In this document: one piece after another, positions 23,182 to 34,282 of the stretch
How the letters are laid out: each line of letters begins with the position of its first letter
Numbering within the stretch: position 1 is the first letter of the stretch
From: Parapristionchus giblindavisi
Taxonomy: Eukaryota; Nematoda; Chromadorea; Rhabditida; Diplogasteridae
Length of the DNA stretch: 64,000 nt
Reading direction: 5' to 3'
Assembly (NCBI GenBank): GCA_943737045.1
Contig: CALSFV010000233.1
Coordinates: 62,001 to 126,000 of the forward strand
Made by a program: the position numbers and the translations under genes
Notes under the pieces: generated by a model
Database searches by the model: none
What the model saw: the letters and a program-made list of their open reading frames with translations, nothing else
What the model was told of the DNA's origin: nothing

Positions 23182-26100
23182 TCACATTGAAGCATCTTTA
23201 GAAACACTTCTTGGAATGATTGAACAATCAGATACCCTTTTACATTCTCTTTTCTGTTCTTCCGTAAGTCCAGTGAATAGACCCGGATGCTTCTTGCCTG
23301 ATAAAGATCAAAGATCAAAATCTAAAGATCAAAGATCACCTACCAAAGTTCTCAGCGTCTTCTAGAGTCTGTGGTAGGGGAGCACCCAATGTTTCAGGTA
23401 GAAAGAATGTAGCTATCCCAGCAGATAAGGCCATGACTCCCATTAGAATCAATGGTAGAATACGTGAGTAACTACCCTGACAACGAGAGTTTAAAGATCA
23501 AAGTACAAGAAACAGAGATCATCGATCAATAATGAGAGATCAAAGATCAAACTCACGAGAGCGACAAGATGTGGAGCAAGGAGAAGTCCACTACCTGCTA
23601 CCATACTGCTCATTCCCATTCCAATTGCACGAACAACTTAATTAGTTTTTTCTTTGTTTTATAAAGTTTATGTAAAAAACTTTCGAAAAATTGTGTTTAA
23701 TCAACATTTCATAACTAAAAAAACGTAATAAGTACGAACCACTGAATCATGTTCGTTAAATTCATACGAAATGTTTGAGGAAAAGGAATGTATTTCATAT
23801 TCTCTATTTTATTGAATTGAAGAGACCTGTAGGATACAATTCTCCAGCAAAGATATAAATGATAGCGAATCCTGCACCTACACCAAATTTGCCCACGAAT
23901 GACATTGTAGCGATGACCCATGGATGATCTAAAAGATCAAAGATCAACTCAAAATGATCAAAGATCAATCAAACCTTCCGGGTTGGGTACCAACATAGCC
24001 GACACGCACCCTATTCCGCATACGATCATACAGGAAGCGAGTGACCACCTTTAAGGGAAGGTTAAATCAGTTAGAAGGTTATTATTTGTCTCTTTAGTTT
24101 GACGATACAAATATGTTTCTCGCTCTTTATCTATGGCAAGAAATTGTGAACATTTGATATATTCTTCAATTACCTCCGTCCAATGAAATCCAATAAAGGC
24201 CATGCTATGAAGAATGCTGGTAATTCAGAAGCTCCATTGATTATGAATGAAACATAATCATCAACTGGTAGATTAGATACATTCAATGTTAGACCATTGT
24301 AGATTATGGCATTCATGACCCTTCAAATGGTTAACCATTCGATACCCAATAATGTTCCCACTTTGGTTAACCGCTAACCAGATATAGCTGACGAGTATAG
24401 TCTTCTTTCTAAGATTCGGAGTTCGGAATAAGTCGAGGACGTTATGACGATTGACATCGTCTGCTACTACAGATGAACGACGTGATGAGCGCAACTGGGA
24501 AACAGAAAAAGGTCATTGGTTAATCAATACTAGTAGACCATTCGTTAGTCACTATTGGTAAACCATTGGTTAACTACTTTCCACTTTTCTACTCACTTTA
24601 TAGATGAGATCATCGACACTGACGTCTTTCTTGTTCATTGAAGCAATCGATTTGAGTGTCTTTTTAGCGTCATCGAATTTGCCCACAGAAACCAACCAAC
24701 GAGGGGATTCAGGAAGAAAACTGAATATGATTTGTCTAATTATAGAATAGATTTTTTCTTCGTTTCTGAATTATTATTTCTACCTACAATATATCGCTAA
24801 TCAATCTTTGTAGGCTTTTCGCGTCTAGGAAAGTATTTGAAAGAAATTTTTTTTTATTTAAAAAAATTGTAAGGCAAACTGACAAATGATAGCAGAAAAG
24901 TATCGCAAATGGAGCGTTGCACCAAAAAGTGAGTTGACGCCATCTGAAACATAAAAATAATCCTTTGACACTCTGATCGAACTCTTCAAAGGAAATGCAA
25001 TATTCAAAAAGTTACGAAAAGTAAAGAACCAAGAGAATGTACAAAATGACTGAATGCTCTTATTGTCTTATGCTTTATTCAAAAGTTGCGAAAAAAAGAA
25101 AAAAATAGAGAAAACTCTCCTTGTTCACTCTCTCGCATCTTTTTCTAATCGTTTCGTGGCTTTTGAACATCTTTTTTTTCAAACTTTTACTAATACACAG
25201 TATAAGAACATACGGTCGTATGAACATGGCTACAACTCCAAGAAGGACCATAGCAAGAGCGAAGAACATTGCAATCATTAAACCAGAAAAGATACGACCA
25301 GACATTCCCATCAATTCCATACCTATACAAATAATCTTACAAAGAAATGTTATAACTTTAAATCGTTATTAGTATAAAGATGTATACGAGAATTTAGAAC
25401 GTTAGCAATTATTATTATAATAGTTTATACTTCTTACTTATGATAAAGGGAATCTGGAATAGAGCTGGGAATGGAAGACCGGTGAGGAAACGGAGAATCT
25501 TAATTAATATTTGGTTGTACACTGATTGTTCGAAAAAAATGAAAAACGTGTGCAAAAAAGTGAATTTCTTTTTTAAAATTTTTTACATACAACAAAATAC
25601 ATATATGTAAATAAAATAAATGGTTCTTACAACGAAAGATTCGACATTCCATGCAAATGCATTAGCTGTTCCACACAAAAAGAGATTACCCAGAATAAGG
25701 AAGAACGAGAAACGACGACCAAATCTGTAATTTGATCTTTGATCTTTGCAAAGGGAAAATATTGTAATTTGTACTTTGACGATTGAACAGCTTTAATACT
25801 TTAAAGTGATACCCCGAACAATTGTGAAACTATCCGCACCGACCATACTCTCTCCTTTTCTTTGTCTTCGAGAGAGTATTGCCAATGCGGAGAATAAAAA
25901 TAGTAGCTCTTTAATGAAATCGCAAAAATCCGAAACCATTCATTTTCATATACACAGAGAGACCTAAATTTAGATCTGTACACGATCTTTATGAGTTACT
26001 TATAAGAAAAGAGTAATAAAGTGATGAGAGTTGGAGATGAATGGGAAGAATATTTACAATGAATAACTGGGATATATTTACTTATGTAGATTGGAATCTA

Positions 26101-29100
26101 TACCAAGGAACGTCTCAGAATATAAATTTCACATTGTCGTCATTTCAAATTTAAGTATAAATATATTAGAGATATTCACTCCTCAGATAGACTCTTCCAT
26201 TAGTACTCTTTCTATGTTAGATATGCATGGAACTTCCTCACTGACATCGAGGTCATTAAAGGGCATTAGCACTTGATACTTCCCCTCTAGATAGACCAAA
26301 GATCAAAGATCAAATCTCAGTTGTATTCCCAGGGTTTCATTAAAATGTTCATAATATTTTGTTGTGCTTCGTTCTTCAATCTCTTTTCATATTCTTTCAT
26401 TCACTACCATATAAAGATGGACAGCCCCCAATCATATATGATTGACTATTTCTCATTTCTTTTCATGAGCACGACGTTCTTTTGTTAAACCTCCCTCTAC
26501 AATAATACTACCTACGCTACTATTCAATGTTCGTTGTTGTTAACTGTCCACGTTACTAAATCATTTCAATTCATGAATGACATTCTAATCCTTTCTATTT
26601 CTTTTTCATTGAACACCCATTAAATATCAGACATCATGGGTTACAATTCATTAATTCCATTGAATTACGCAAAACATAACAATACAACAGACTATCATGG
26701 CTAGGTATTAGTGAGCGCTTCTGTTTCTTTGCTCCTGTTAATTTGGGGGTCGTCAAAGTTATCCACATCATTCCCACTGCGCTCACTTCGGGGTTATTGC
26801 ATCGTTACATTTGCCTGACGCGCCTACGCCGTCACGTAAAAAAACGTTACATTTGGCGACGCGCGCGTCGACGTCAATTTTGGAGTGTGTTGGGTCCCAA
26901 GGGGAAAACCCTGAATGTCATCAGGGGTACGGTAAAAGGTTACGGCAGCCAACCAATATTGATCGATGGTTACGGTAACTTCCTACCGTACCCCTGATGA
27001 CAATCAGGGTTTTCCCCTTGGGACCCAACACACTCCAAAATTGACGTCGACGCGCGCGTCGCCAAATGTAACGTTTTTTTACGTGACGGCGTAGGCGCGT
27101 CAGGCAAATGTAACGATGCATATAAATACTTTTTTAAAAATTTTTTTTTACAATATTCAAAAATCTCCACTCTTTCCATGTCTTTTGTTTGTCCAAAAAA
27201 GGAAAAGCTAAGTAGAACATCGATTTTTAAAATAGTTTTATTTGTTTAATTAGCATAATATAAACAAACTTGTCAGCAATATATCCATATAGAATATTTC
27301 CAATGAAACTTCCAACGTAGAAGATGGTAGTGGAGAATTCGACCCACCATGCATTATCACAGAAGAGATTGAACTTAATTCATTTTAATAATTAATTTTT
27401 TTTTAATATTTATCATTATTGCAAAATGTTTGAGTAGAATAAAGTGTACTCAAGTTCTCCTTAGTTCGTTTCCGGTCTGTGTTTGTAAAAGAACTACATT
27501 GCATTTTCGTATAGAGTTTCATTCAGATCCTGACTAGATTTTATGAAAGTATTTATTTGAAGGAAGCTTTTATTTTTTTTTATTTTATAAAGTAATAATA
27601 TTATTGCTTTGTCTACATGATATCACATAGGAAGTGACCCCTATATTTGTTAGTTGCAATGTCCAATGTGGAAGTGGAAGTGTATTCCATTCATAAATAA
27701 GTAAGATTCCGAATGTAGATAGAACAAACTCTTTTGTCCCCCTACTCCCACTATTTCTCATCAATTCGTTACTTTGTTAGTACCACTACCGTATACCATC
27801 ATGTATCTATTCTTGTCGAGACCTAACAGTGAGTGACGCATGTGAAATGTGTCTTAAATATTCTTTTGTCTGCTGCTTACCGTAGATAATTTACAGGTAT
27901 ACATACAGATCAGTGAGCAAAATACGTTACTATTTCTATTTGTCTATCTAAATGACTAGTCTTTGAGATTTTATTTCTCGGAAATAATATCTGTATTGTA
28001 TTTATTTACTTATTTAATTATTTATATTTACCGTAGTGACGATGGTCTCGATATAAGTTGAATTATCAAATTCCCATTCCTTACAGCGAATCATCGGAAT
28101 ATTTGTAAAAAATGGATCAAAAGGTGCCGATGAAATATTTCGAACTTCATCAACCTGAACATTTTTCAAAAATTTGCAGCTTATTATTTACAGAAATTGT
28201 CCCTCACCTTTTCCTGATCATATTGAAAACATTGTCGATCTGTCTGAAATTGATCATTTTATATCGGACTGAATATTTCGTTCCTCTTATGTCTTGTGAT
28301 TGCGGTCATCGTATGATAATTGTAGTATGTCTCTCGTGACACAACTTCCTCTTTCTTCCGTCATTCTTGTCTATTCTTTCTATGTCATCTACTGTGAAAC
28401 TAGAATACATGATAGAAAATTCTGGAACTTTCAAAGAGAAAAGGGAAGATTTTGATCGTAGAGCAAATGGATAATTGACTTTCAAGTGGCTTTCCAAATA
28501 TCGGGGACTTGCATTCTCAAGATTTATGCAAAAGATTCTCTCGGTACATTCTTCGTACTAAAACAAAAAAATGCTGATTTGTTCCGATACCGAACCGCTT
28601 TCATATCCAAACTATGGAATAAATAAAAGTTATACAAATTGCAATTCGTGACAATGCTAAACCCTATTTGTTTTAAAAGAATATTAAAATTTAAAAAGTT
28701 CATTTTTTAAAGTTCAAATTTAGAATTTAAATATTTAAAAAAATTGAATATGATGCAAAAGAAGAGCGATATAATCATAATAAGTTCAATCTGATAAAAT
28801 ACCCCAATAGGTAGTAGATCACTCCTTCCTTCGGGTACTTTACACCAATGAGGAGGCATTCCAGTCACAAATGGAGTGTTGAAGGCAGAAAATGCTGATG
28901 GAATAGAGGCAGGGAGACAAATTATGAAGAACATCATGATTTGATACTTTCCATAGTCACCAACCTGGGAAAAACATAATAAGTACATTTTTATTTATAT
29001 AAATATAGTTATTGAATCTTTATTTTTGTTCTGCATAACTCAAAGTTCGGACATTCTCATGCTCTATTTAATATTCCAGAAACGGTTTAGTGTGGAGTGC

Positions 29101-30108
29101 ATAGATTGTACTTGTACTTGCTCATGAAGTCATAACACTGGGAAGTATCAGAATACAAAAAAGATAAATGATAAGAGATTATTTGTATCCATCTGAATTA
29201 GGGTTGGCAATAACGCACACGCATTGCGGGCCCGCAATGCTCTGAGAAATCATTGCGGGCCCGCAACCTCGAAAGGAGAGGAGGAGAAGTGATTGCGGGC
29301 CCGCAACGACTACTTTATTCCTACCCTCTACTTTTTGTGATCGGTCGTTCTTCTATGTTCTCTTCACTTTCCTTCGTTCTCTCGTTGCGGGCCCGCAATG
29401 CTATTGCGGGCCCGCAATCGCTCCCCCTCCCCTCTCTCCAAGTTTGCGGGCCCGCAATGATTTTTCACCGCACTGCGGGCCCGCAATCATTAGCAATAAA
29501 AAGACAAATCTATTGCGGGCCCGCAACCCCCGAATAGCCAACTCTAATCTGAATGGTGAACGCAAGTGAATCAACAATTATATCTCTCGTTAGCAGCTTT
29601 CGTTGTAAGAGCATCATAAATAGTTTATTACAGATGATCCAGAAGAATATAGAACTATTTAACGTTAAACGTTAGTTAGCGTTGGAAATAATTTTTAATA
29701 TTTATAATGTGCGAGTGTGCATTGCAGTTTTTGACAACACAATTTTCACAAGAAGTAAATAGTGAGATTGTTGATAAGTATTTGTATAAAAAGTGCGTAA
29801 CTAACCTCAGATAAAACTCCATCAAAGTCAAGGGGTTTCTCATTACTCGCGAGTATGGCAGAATTGAGATTTCCGAAGTTTTGCTGCAATCAATTATCTC
29901 TTCTCCTGGGACTGGTTTAACTACCCTTCACTATTTTTGCTCAAAAAGCACAAAAGTGGAAATTTAGAAACAAAATTTCTGAAATATTTTTGTTTGCTTC
30001 CAATTTGACTCTTTCGTACCATCCCCTCTATCTAGTACGCTACATTATTGAACAAGTAACCTTTGGGACTCTTTATCATCTAAATAAACGAATAAAGTCA
30101 CTCACCAT
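23182..30108 (-). CDS. SLC22-type organic ion transporter
   Basis: About 17 minus-strand exons: a proposed ATG-only exon 30108-30106, then 29883-29806, 28964-28803, 28154-28032, 27373-27270, 25724-25631, 25498-25438, 25322-25214, 24943-24884, 24720-24597, 24494-24372, 24320-24174, 24048-23975, 23928-23827, 23636-23557, 23476-23344, 23297-23182; about 560 aa. SLC22 landmarks occur in order: [20 protein letters not shown] (TM1), [12 protein letters not shown] in the large extracellular loop, [11 protein letters not shown] (MFS signature), [28 protein letters not shown] and [19 protein letters not shown]. It should carry organic cations or anions across the plasma membrane. One junction (24372 to 24320) does not keep frame with GT-AG ends: the exons are clear, but I am one base out. 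Introns host a palindromic element, a hairpin element and a hAT-type MITE. Confidence 0.88.
25801..25895. repeat. Small hairpin element (MITE-like), copy 3
   Basis: GATACCCCGAACAATTGTGAAACTATCCGC followed by a core in which TACTCTCT pairs with AGAGAGTA and GCCAATGCGGA. It lies in a long SLC22 intron. The sequence and layout resemble the copy at 16383 (CCCGAG end, GAAACTAT before CGC). Confidence 0.45.
26798..27120. mobile_element. 323-bp near-perfect palindrome (foldback MITE)
   Basis: The left arm from 26798 (TGCATCGTTACATTTGCC..) is repeated in reverse complement to 27120 with about one difference over the outer 140 bp. Similarity decays only near the centre at about 26959. The immediate flanks are TAT (26795-26797) and TAT (27121-27123), a possible 3-bp target duplication. 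The arms are GC-rich, with CGACGCGCGCGTCG and GGGTCCCAAGGGG, unlike the AT-rich host intron. It lies in an SLC22 intron and encodes nothing beyond mirror-image short frames. Confidence 0.85.
29199..29546. mobile_element. hAT-type MITE carrying eight TTGCGGGCCCGCAA palindromes
   Basis: Terminal inverted repeats TAGGGTTGGC (29199) and GCCAACTCTA (ending 29546) are flanked by an exact 8-bp duplication ATCTGAAT (29191-29198 and 29547-29554), the hallmark of hAT insertion. Inside are eight copies of the 14-bp palindrome TTGCGGGCCCGCAA at 29224, 29253, 29293, 29385, 29404, 29444, 29473 (first base changed) and 29513, irregularly spaced and separated by unrelated sequence. It lies in an intron of the SLC22 gene. 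It has no coding capacity; the frame that runs through it only translates the palindromes. Confidence 0.88.
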
Positions 30109-31143
30109 ATCTCAAACGATGCTTTGACTACTAGAATTCTATCTTCGTTTTCATCTTTTATATTCTCAATTCAAATCATCTTTCAAGCACCCAAAATACC
30201 TCTTTCGCCCCTATCATTTCCCTCTCATTCCTCTACTCAAAACGAGACTTGTGATGGACCAATTTCTTCCTAGTAAAGGTTATGGATTTGACAAGATAAT
30301 GATTGTTGTAACAAGGCAACGTATGACTCCATTATGTCGTAGTTGAATACGTGTACACTAAGATACATTGAGGATATATAAGAGCTGAGAAGGATATGAC
30401 AGCCTCTATTCTGAATTATTTATATCTACGGTAGTTATTTCATTCACCTATCATAGATTAATTTAAACATTATCACCATTTTAAAATATTTTTTGTGAAT
30501 CGAAAGGCGCATGGGTTTTCGAAGAATTGGTTGTATATATCGAGAAATGTCCAAATGTGGAAATTCCCACTTCATTCAGAGATTTATTATTGCTACAAAT
30601 GGGTGGGAGAGCTTCATTTCCTTTTTTCGATATATTTTGTACGGTTGTTTTTTCCTAGCTCTTTTACTATTTACATTAGGATATAGTTCAAACCTCCCTT
30701 TTATTCACTGAATCTTTTAGTTTGATAATATCATTACATATGGCAGATGTTCTTTATGATACCTACCTATATTCCGATTTCACTCCATTTATTATGCAAA
30801 TTCTTGTTTTGATTCTTCGTCTCTTTTAAGTCACACACCTTTACTCGTAATAAACCGTAAAATTCGTACCTTTTGTCTTTTTGTTCCCTCAATAGAATAT
30901 TGTTCACCTTTCTTCCTTTAGACTCTCGCTATTGTATCCGTGCACTAATTAACGCCCATAACTATTATTAGTTCACTAATCTAAGAGTTCCTTTAAACGA
31001 AATACACCCACCATTTAATTCGACGCTCTCCACTCTGGTCAAAAGCTAGTGAAGGGAGAGCGTTGCCAGAGTGGAGCGTTTCAACTTATGGATCGATTTC
31101 TTACTATCTCTTATTAAATTTTTAAGTCATTAAGGTACCCAAA
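30109..31143. other. Divergent intergenic region between SLC22 and flp-33
   Basis: Probably holds both promoters. A small frame at 30511-30711 could encode 66 aa with one membrane span but has no other support. A hairpin element lies at 31020-31085. Confidence 0.45.
31020..31085. repeat. Small hairpin element (MITE-like), copy 4
   Basis: CGCTCTCCACTCTGG and CCAGAGTGGAGCG are inverted copies separated by about 30 bases that themselves contain GGGAGAGCG. It is compact and lies about 60 bp upstream of the flp-33 start codon. Confidence 0.5.
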
Positions 31144-32067
31144 ATGTCGTCATCATCGACAATTCTTCTTCTGGTGGTTATCAGTTTATCTATATTCTCT
31201 GTAGTAATTTCATCATCGTCTTCTGATGATCTTCATTTCAATATTATTGATTATCTACAAAATAAAGATGAAATCGATCAATGGATTCAACAGATGAAAC
31301 CTTTACAGTAATCTTTTATTTATTTATTTTTCTAGTTTTTAAAAAAAATAGTTTTTTTTTTCTCAAAAATATACTTAATTAAAACGGAAAATTTATTTTG
31401 CTAATTGCATTTTGATATATCTCATTTTTTGATCGATTCATGAAAGGCAAGAAACGTGGCGACAAAAGTGGCGTCACAAGCGTAGGGGGGCGATTCAGAA
31501 AAAAGCCTCCGCTTACTCTTGTGACGTCATGTTTTTGGACAAACGGTTTGCCATCGTTCATGGTTGTCCTGAATAAATCGTCTACTCCTTTCGAACAATA
31601 CTTTCTCTTTGGCAAATATTATAGAAATAGTGTATGCAGTGATGAGATTGACTGGGAAATTCCTTTTGAAACACATTTTTTTTGTACTATGGTAACAGTA
31701 TGAGGATTTTATAGCCTCGGGTTTCGTTCTCGTCAACATTTATGCTTAATTTTCAGTAACAAAGAACGTCGTTCACCTATGGCACAATTCGACTTCGCAA
31801 ATGCACTCAGATCAATTGATAATATTCAAAAACCAAGGTATTACTAATAAGGGAAGGTCTCAAGTCCCCATGAGTTTTCGAGGTCACTATATCATGACTA
31901 GAATTAGTTTCGAATGCTGATTGCGAATAAGTTTTCCGAATTTGTCCAATTCATTACAATTCAAGTCATTGTATTCATCTCAAAGCTCATGATTACTCAT
32001 TTGTAAATGATTCTTCAGATGGTTGTGCTAATGTTGACTTAATTTCAGATTTGGTCGACGAAGATGA
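31144..32067 (+). CDS. flp-33: FMRFamide-like neuropeptide precursor, FLP-33 type
   Basis: Three exons (31144-31307, 31757-31837, 32049-32067) encode an 87-aa preprohormone. It has a Ser-rich start and a hydrophobic signal core (ILLLVVISLSIFSVVI), a short spacer, a dibasic RR cleavage site at residues 59-60, one peptide running from SPMAQFDF to IDNIQKPRFG, and RRR at the C-terminus. Gly before RRR would become the C-terminal amide, giving a 23-residue ..QKPRF-amide. C. elegans FLP-33 likewise makes a single long peptide ending IDGIQKPRFG, and I base the name on that. The peptide would be secreted from neurons and act on a GPCR. AATAAA lies at about 32173. The last exon codes for only five whole codons plus the stop. 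Confidence 0.85.
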
Positions 32068-32648
32068 AAATGATGTTCAACATTGTACATCATTTTCATT
32101 CCATTAGGATCAACACTTATTTCTTCTCAATATCTTCACTGCATTTACTATTTAAGTAAAATCACTTCAATCAATAAAAGAGCGAGAACCCGTTATTCGT
32201 CACATTTTAATCACATTCATTAAACAATAATTGACAAACAATCATAAGAAAAAGCGATTTTTTGGTACGAGAATGACATTCCTCTCTGTTTGTGCGGGAA
32301 ATTTAATTGTTGATGAATGATCTCTATACAAGAGGATTGTATAATGTGCACTTCATTTTATGAACTGTATTAGAGTAAATTATTCATGAGAGGAAATTAT
32401 ACGAGGTATAAGCCGGAAGCTTTAACTATAACTAAACTTACAGCTTTAAACATAATTTTTTAAGCTGCGTTTAAACTGCAATTGCATAGACAGTGTGAAA
32501 GTGTGCTTTCCACGCATAAAAGTGAACTACTAACAATAATACCGCTGTTTTTTTTTGTTGAAAAACCAAATAATTATATGTAGTTTACACCGTCTCATAC
32601 CTACAGTCAGAAAAAATTAACTTTTTTAACAGTCTCTTTTTTCGCAGA
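32068..32648. other. 3' flank of flp-33
   Basis: Contains the AATAAA of flp-33 near 32173 and otherwise AT-rich DNA. No gene seen. Confidence 0.5.
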
Positions 32649-33508
32649 ATGTTTCTTATCACTATCGCTCTTTCAATTATCTATCAATTATCACTGGCTC
32701 AGCAGTGATCAACAGCACGACTTCATGTCCCTTGAATAACGGGTTGTATCAACCTTTACCTTTTTCCTTTACATATTTCTTATAGTTAATTCTTTATCAA
32801 TTGTGTTGACAGACATTGAACATTTGAACTTGTTTATATTAGTCTGCCTAAAGAAGGATGAGATTGATCTCGTTCTCGAGGATAAGGAACTCTTTCACTT
32901 TGAATGATTCTATCGAGATAAGCAATGGAGAGAGAATGAGAATGAATACATGTTTCATTGATCTTTGAAGATCTTTTCATACTTTCAATCAAACCATGCC
33001 TAAATTAAATTGATTTTCCTTCAATTATACAAAATATTATAATAAAGACTTGAAATTTAAGAAAATGATTTACGTATAGTCCACTCGTCGGAATTGAAAT
33101 ATGTAATTTCCAGTAAATTAGTACTCATAGTTTTCGGAGTAGTTTAATTTGCATTTAAATTGCTTATCACAGTATTTGAAATTGTGTTTCATTAACAGAA
33201 CTTTTTGACGCGGAAACACATGACTTCAACAATTGAAAAAAATATTCGTACTCAGCTGAAATAAATAATACGTCCGAATGCTCCAAGTGCAGTTGACGTA
33301 CTGTAATGTAACAATGTTATCAATTCTCATTTAGTCCAGAATGTTTTCCATTTGGATTGATCGACTCCTCCTTCAAATGGATGATTGTGACGTCTTTGTT
33401 CCTCGTTCTATTCAAGATCTCGTAATCATTCCCTTTATCTCTCTTATCTTATTCTTTCCATTCATCAAACATATTCCATTGCGACATCGATATCTCTCGA
33501 CCTTGTAA
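32649..33508 (+). CDS. Possible small secreted or membrane protein
   Basis: Exon 1 (32649-32704) follows a TTTTTTCGCAG acceptor-like site and encodes a signal-like start (MFLITIALSIIYQLSLAQ). Exon 2 (33340-33508) follows TTAGTCCAG and is open to a stop, encoding 55 more residues with a hydrophobic stretch (LVIIPFISLILFFPFI). The phases fit and the total is 74 aa. The donor (GTGATC) is weak, the intron is long at 635 bp and no family is recognised, so the two pieces may not belong together. Confidence 0.22.
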
Positions 33509-33539
33509 TTCTTTTTAATTGTTTAAATCCAAAGGGACG

Positions 33540-33960
33540 GGTCTCATCTCATGGACTTATGATAAGGACTAGAATCAGTTTTTGATGCTGATTACAAATC
33601 CGTTTTCAGAAAATACTTAATCGAGCTGAGTTTCGAGAAAATCGATATTATGAATTTTGGTATTTTCCACAAACCATCCGGATGATTTGGTGAACTCATC
33701 AATCGGCGTTCAAGTCAATGGCTTGGTAGCGTTTTGGATAGACCTGATTGTCATGGGTTCGATCACCCTTGTCGCAGTTTTCTTTTGCTGATTAGGTGTA
33801 TGTCAAGATCTAACAAGATATTCTGTCTGGGTAGATCACTATCGATCCGCTTTTTCCTCCAATTAGGCGAAGTTTTAAATGCTCAGTTTGATTAGGCGCT
33901 TTCTGAAAGCAGATTCGTAGTCAACATCGAAAAATGATTATGGTCATGACAACTGATTCT
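33540..33960. repeat. Inverted-repeat element enclosing a tRNA-like sequence
   Basis: GTTTTTGATGCTGATTACAA (near 33572) is matched in reverse by GTAGTCAACATCGAAAAATG (near 33916), with further matching outward on both sides (TTTTCAGAAAA, TTTCTGAAAGC). A third, diverged copy of the same sequence occurs near 31890-31945. Between the arms is a stretch with tRNA-like promoter boxes (33719-33766). It appears to be an old repeat, not a gene. Confidence 0.4.
33700..33775 (+). ncRNA. tRNA-like pseudo-sequence (A box and B box)
   Basis: TGGCTTGGTAGC at 33719 resembles a pol III A box, and GGTTCGATCAC at 33756 a B box (consensus GGTTCGANTCC), with tRNA-like spacing. I could not fold a complete acceptor stem or assign an anticodon. 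It is most likely a decayed tRNA or a tRNA-derived SINE fragment. Confidence 0.3.
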
Positions 33961-34282
33961 ATTCCTGTTTATTGCCTTATAAGAAGGCCAGGATGAGTTC
34001 AAAGCAACCCTTTATCAGATTTAGTTATGATCGACTTGCATGCACTGATTTTATGGCCATTTGTCTTTTTAACAGGTATGATGTTCACATCTTTATTTGT
34101 TTATTATTGTCACTCGTCTTAAAAACTCGCTTGAAAAAATGTCTCAAACAGTGTGCTATTTTAAGCTAGATTTTACATACATGGTCCTTAAATGACTACA
34201 ACTTTGAAACTCTCGACTACACTGTCTCTCTCCACAAGAGAGTTTCAAATTAAGTTCAGGTTATTCTTTTGAAATAATAATA

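Noticed and set aside
26743..27179. Three overlapping frames with the same translated core ([21 protein letters not shown])
   Set aside because: They are mirror images produced by the 323-bp palindrome, with no flanking splice sites or homology.
29253..29537. Plus-strand frame with repeated AGPQ motifs
   Set aside because: It simply translates the repeated GGGCCC palindromes inside the MITE.
30511..30711. 66-aa frame with one hydrophobic segment
   Set aside because: Open frames of this size occur by chance in this AT-rich DNA. No acceptor, homology or coding bias.
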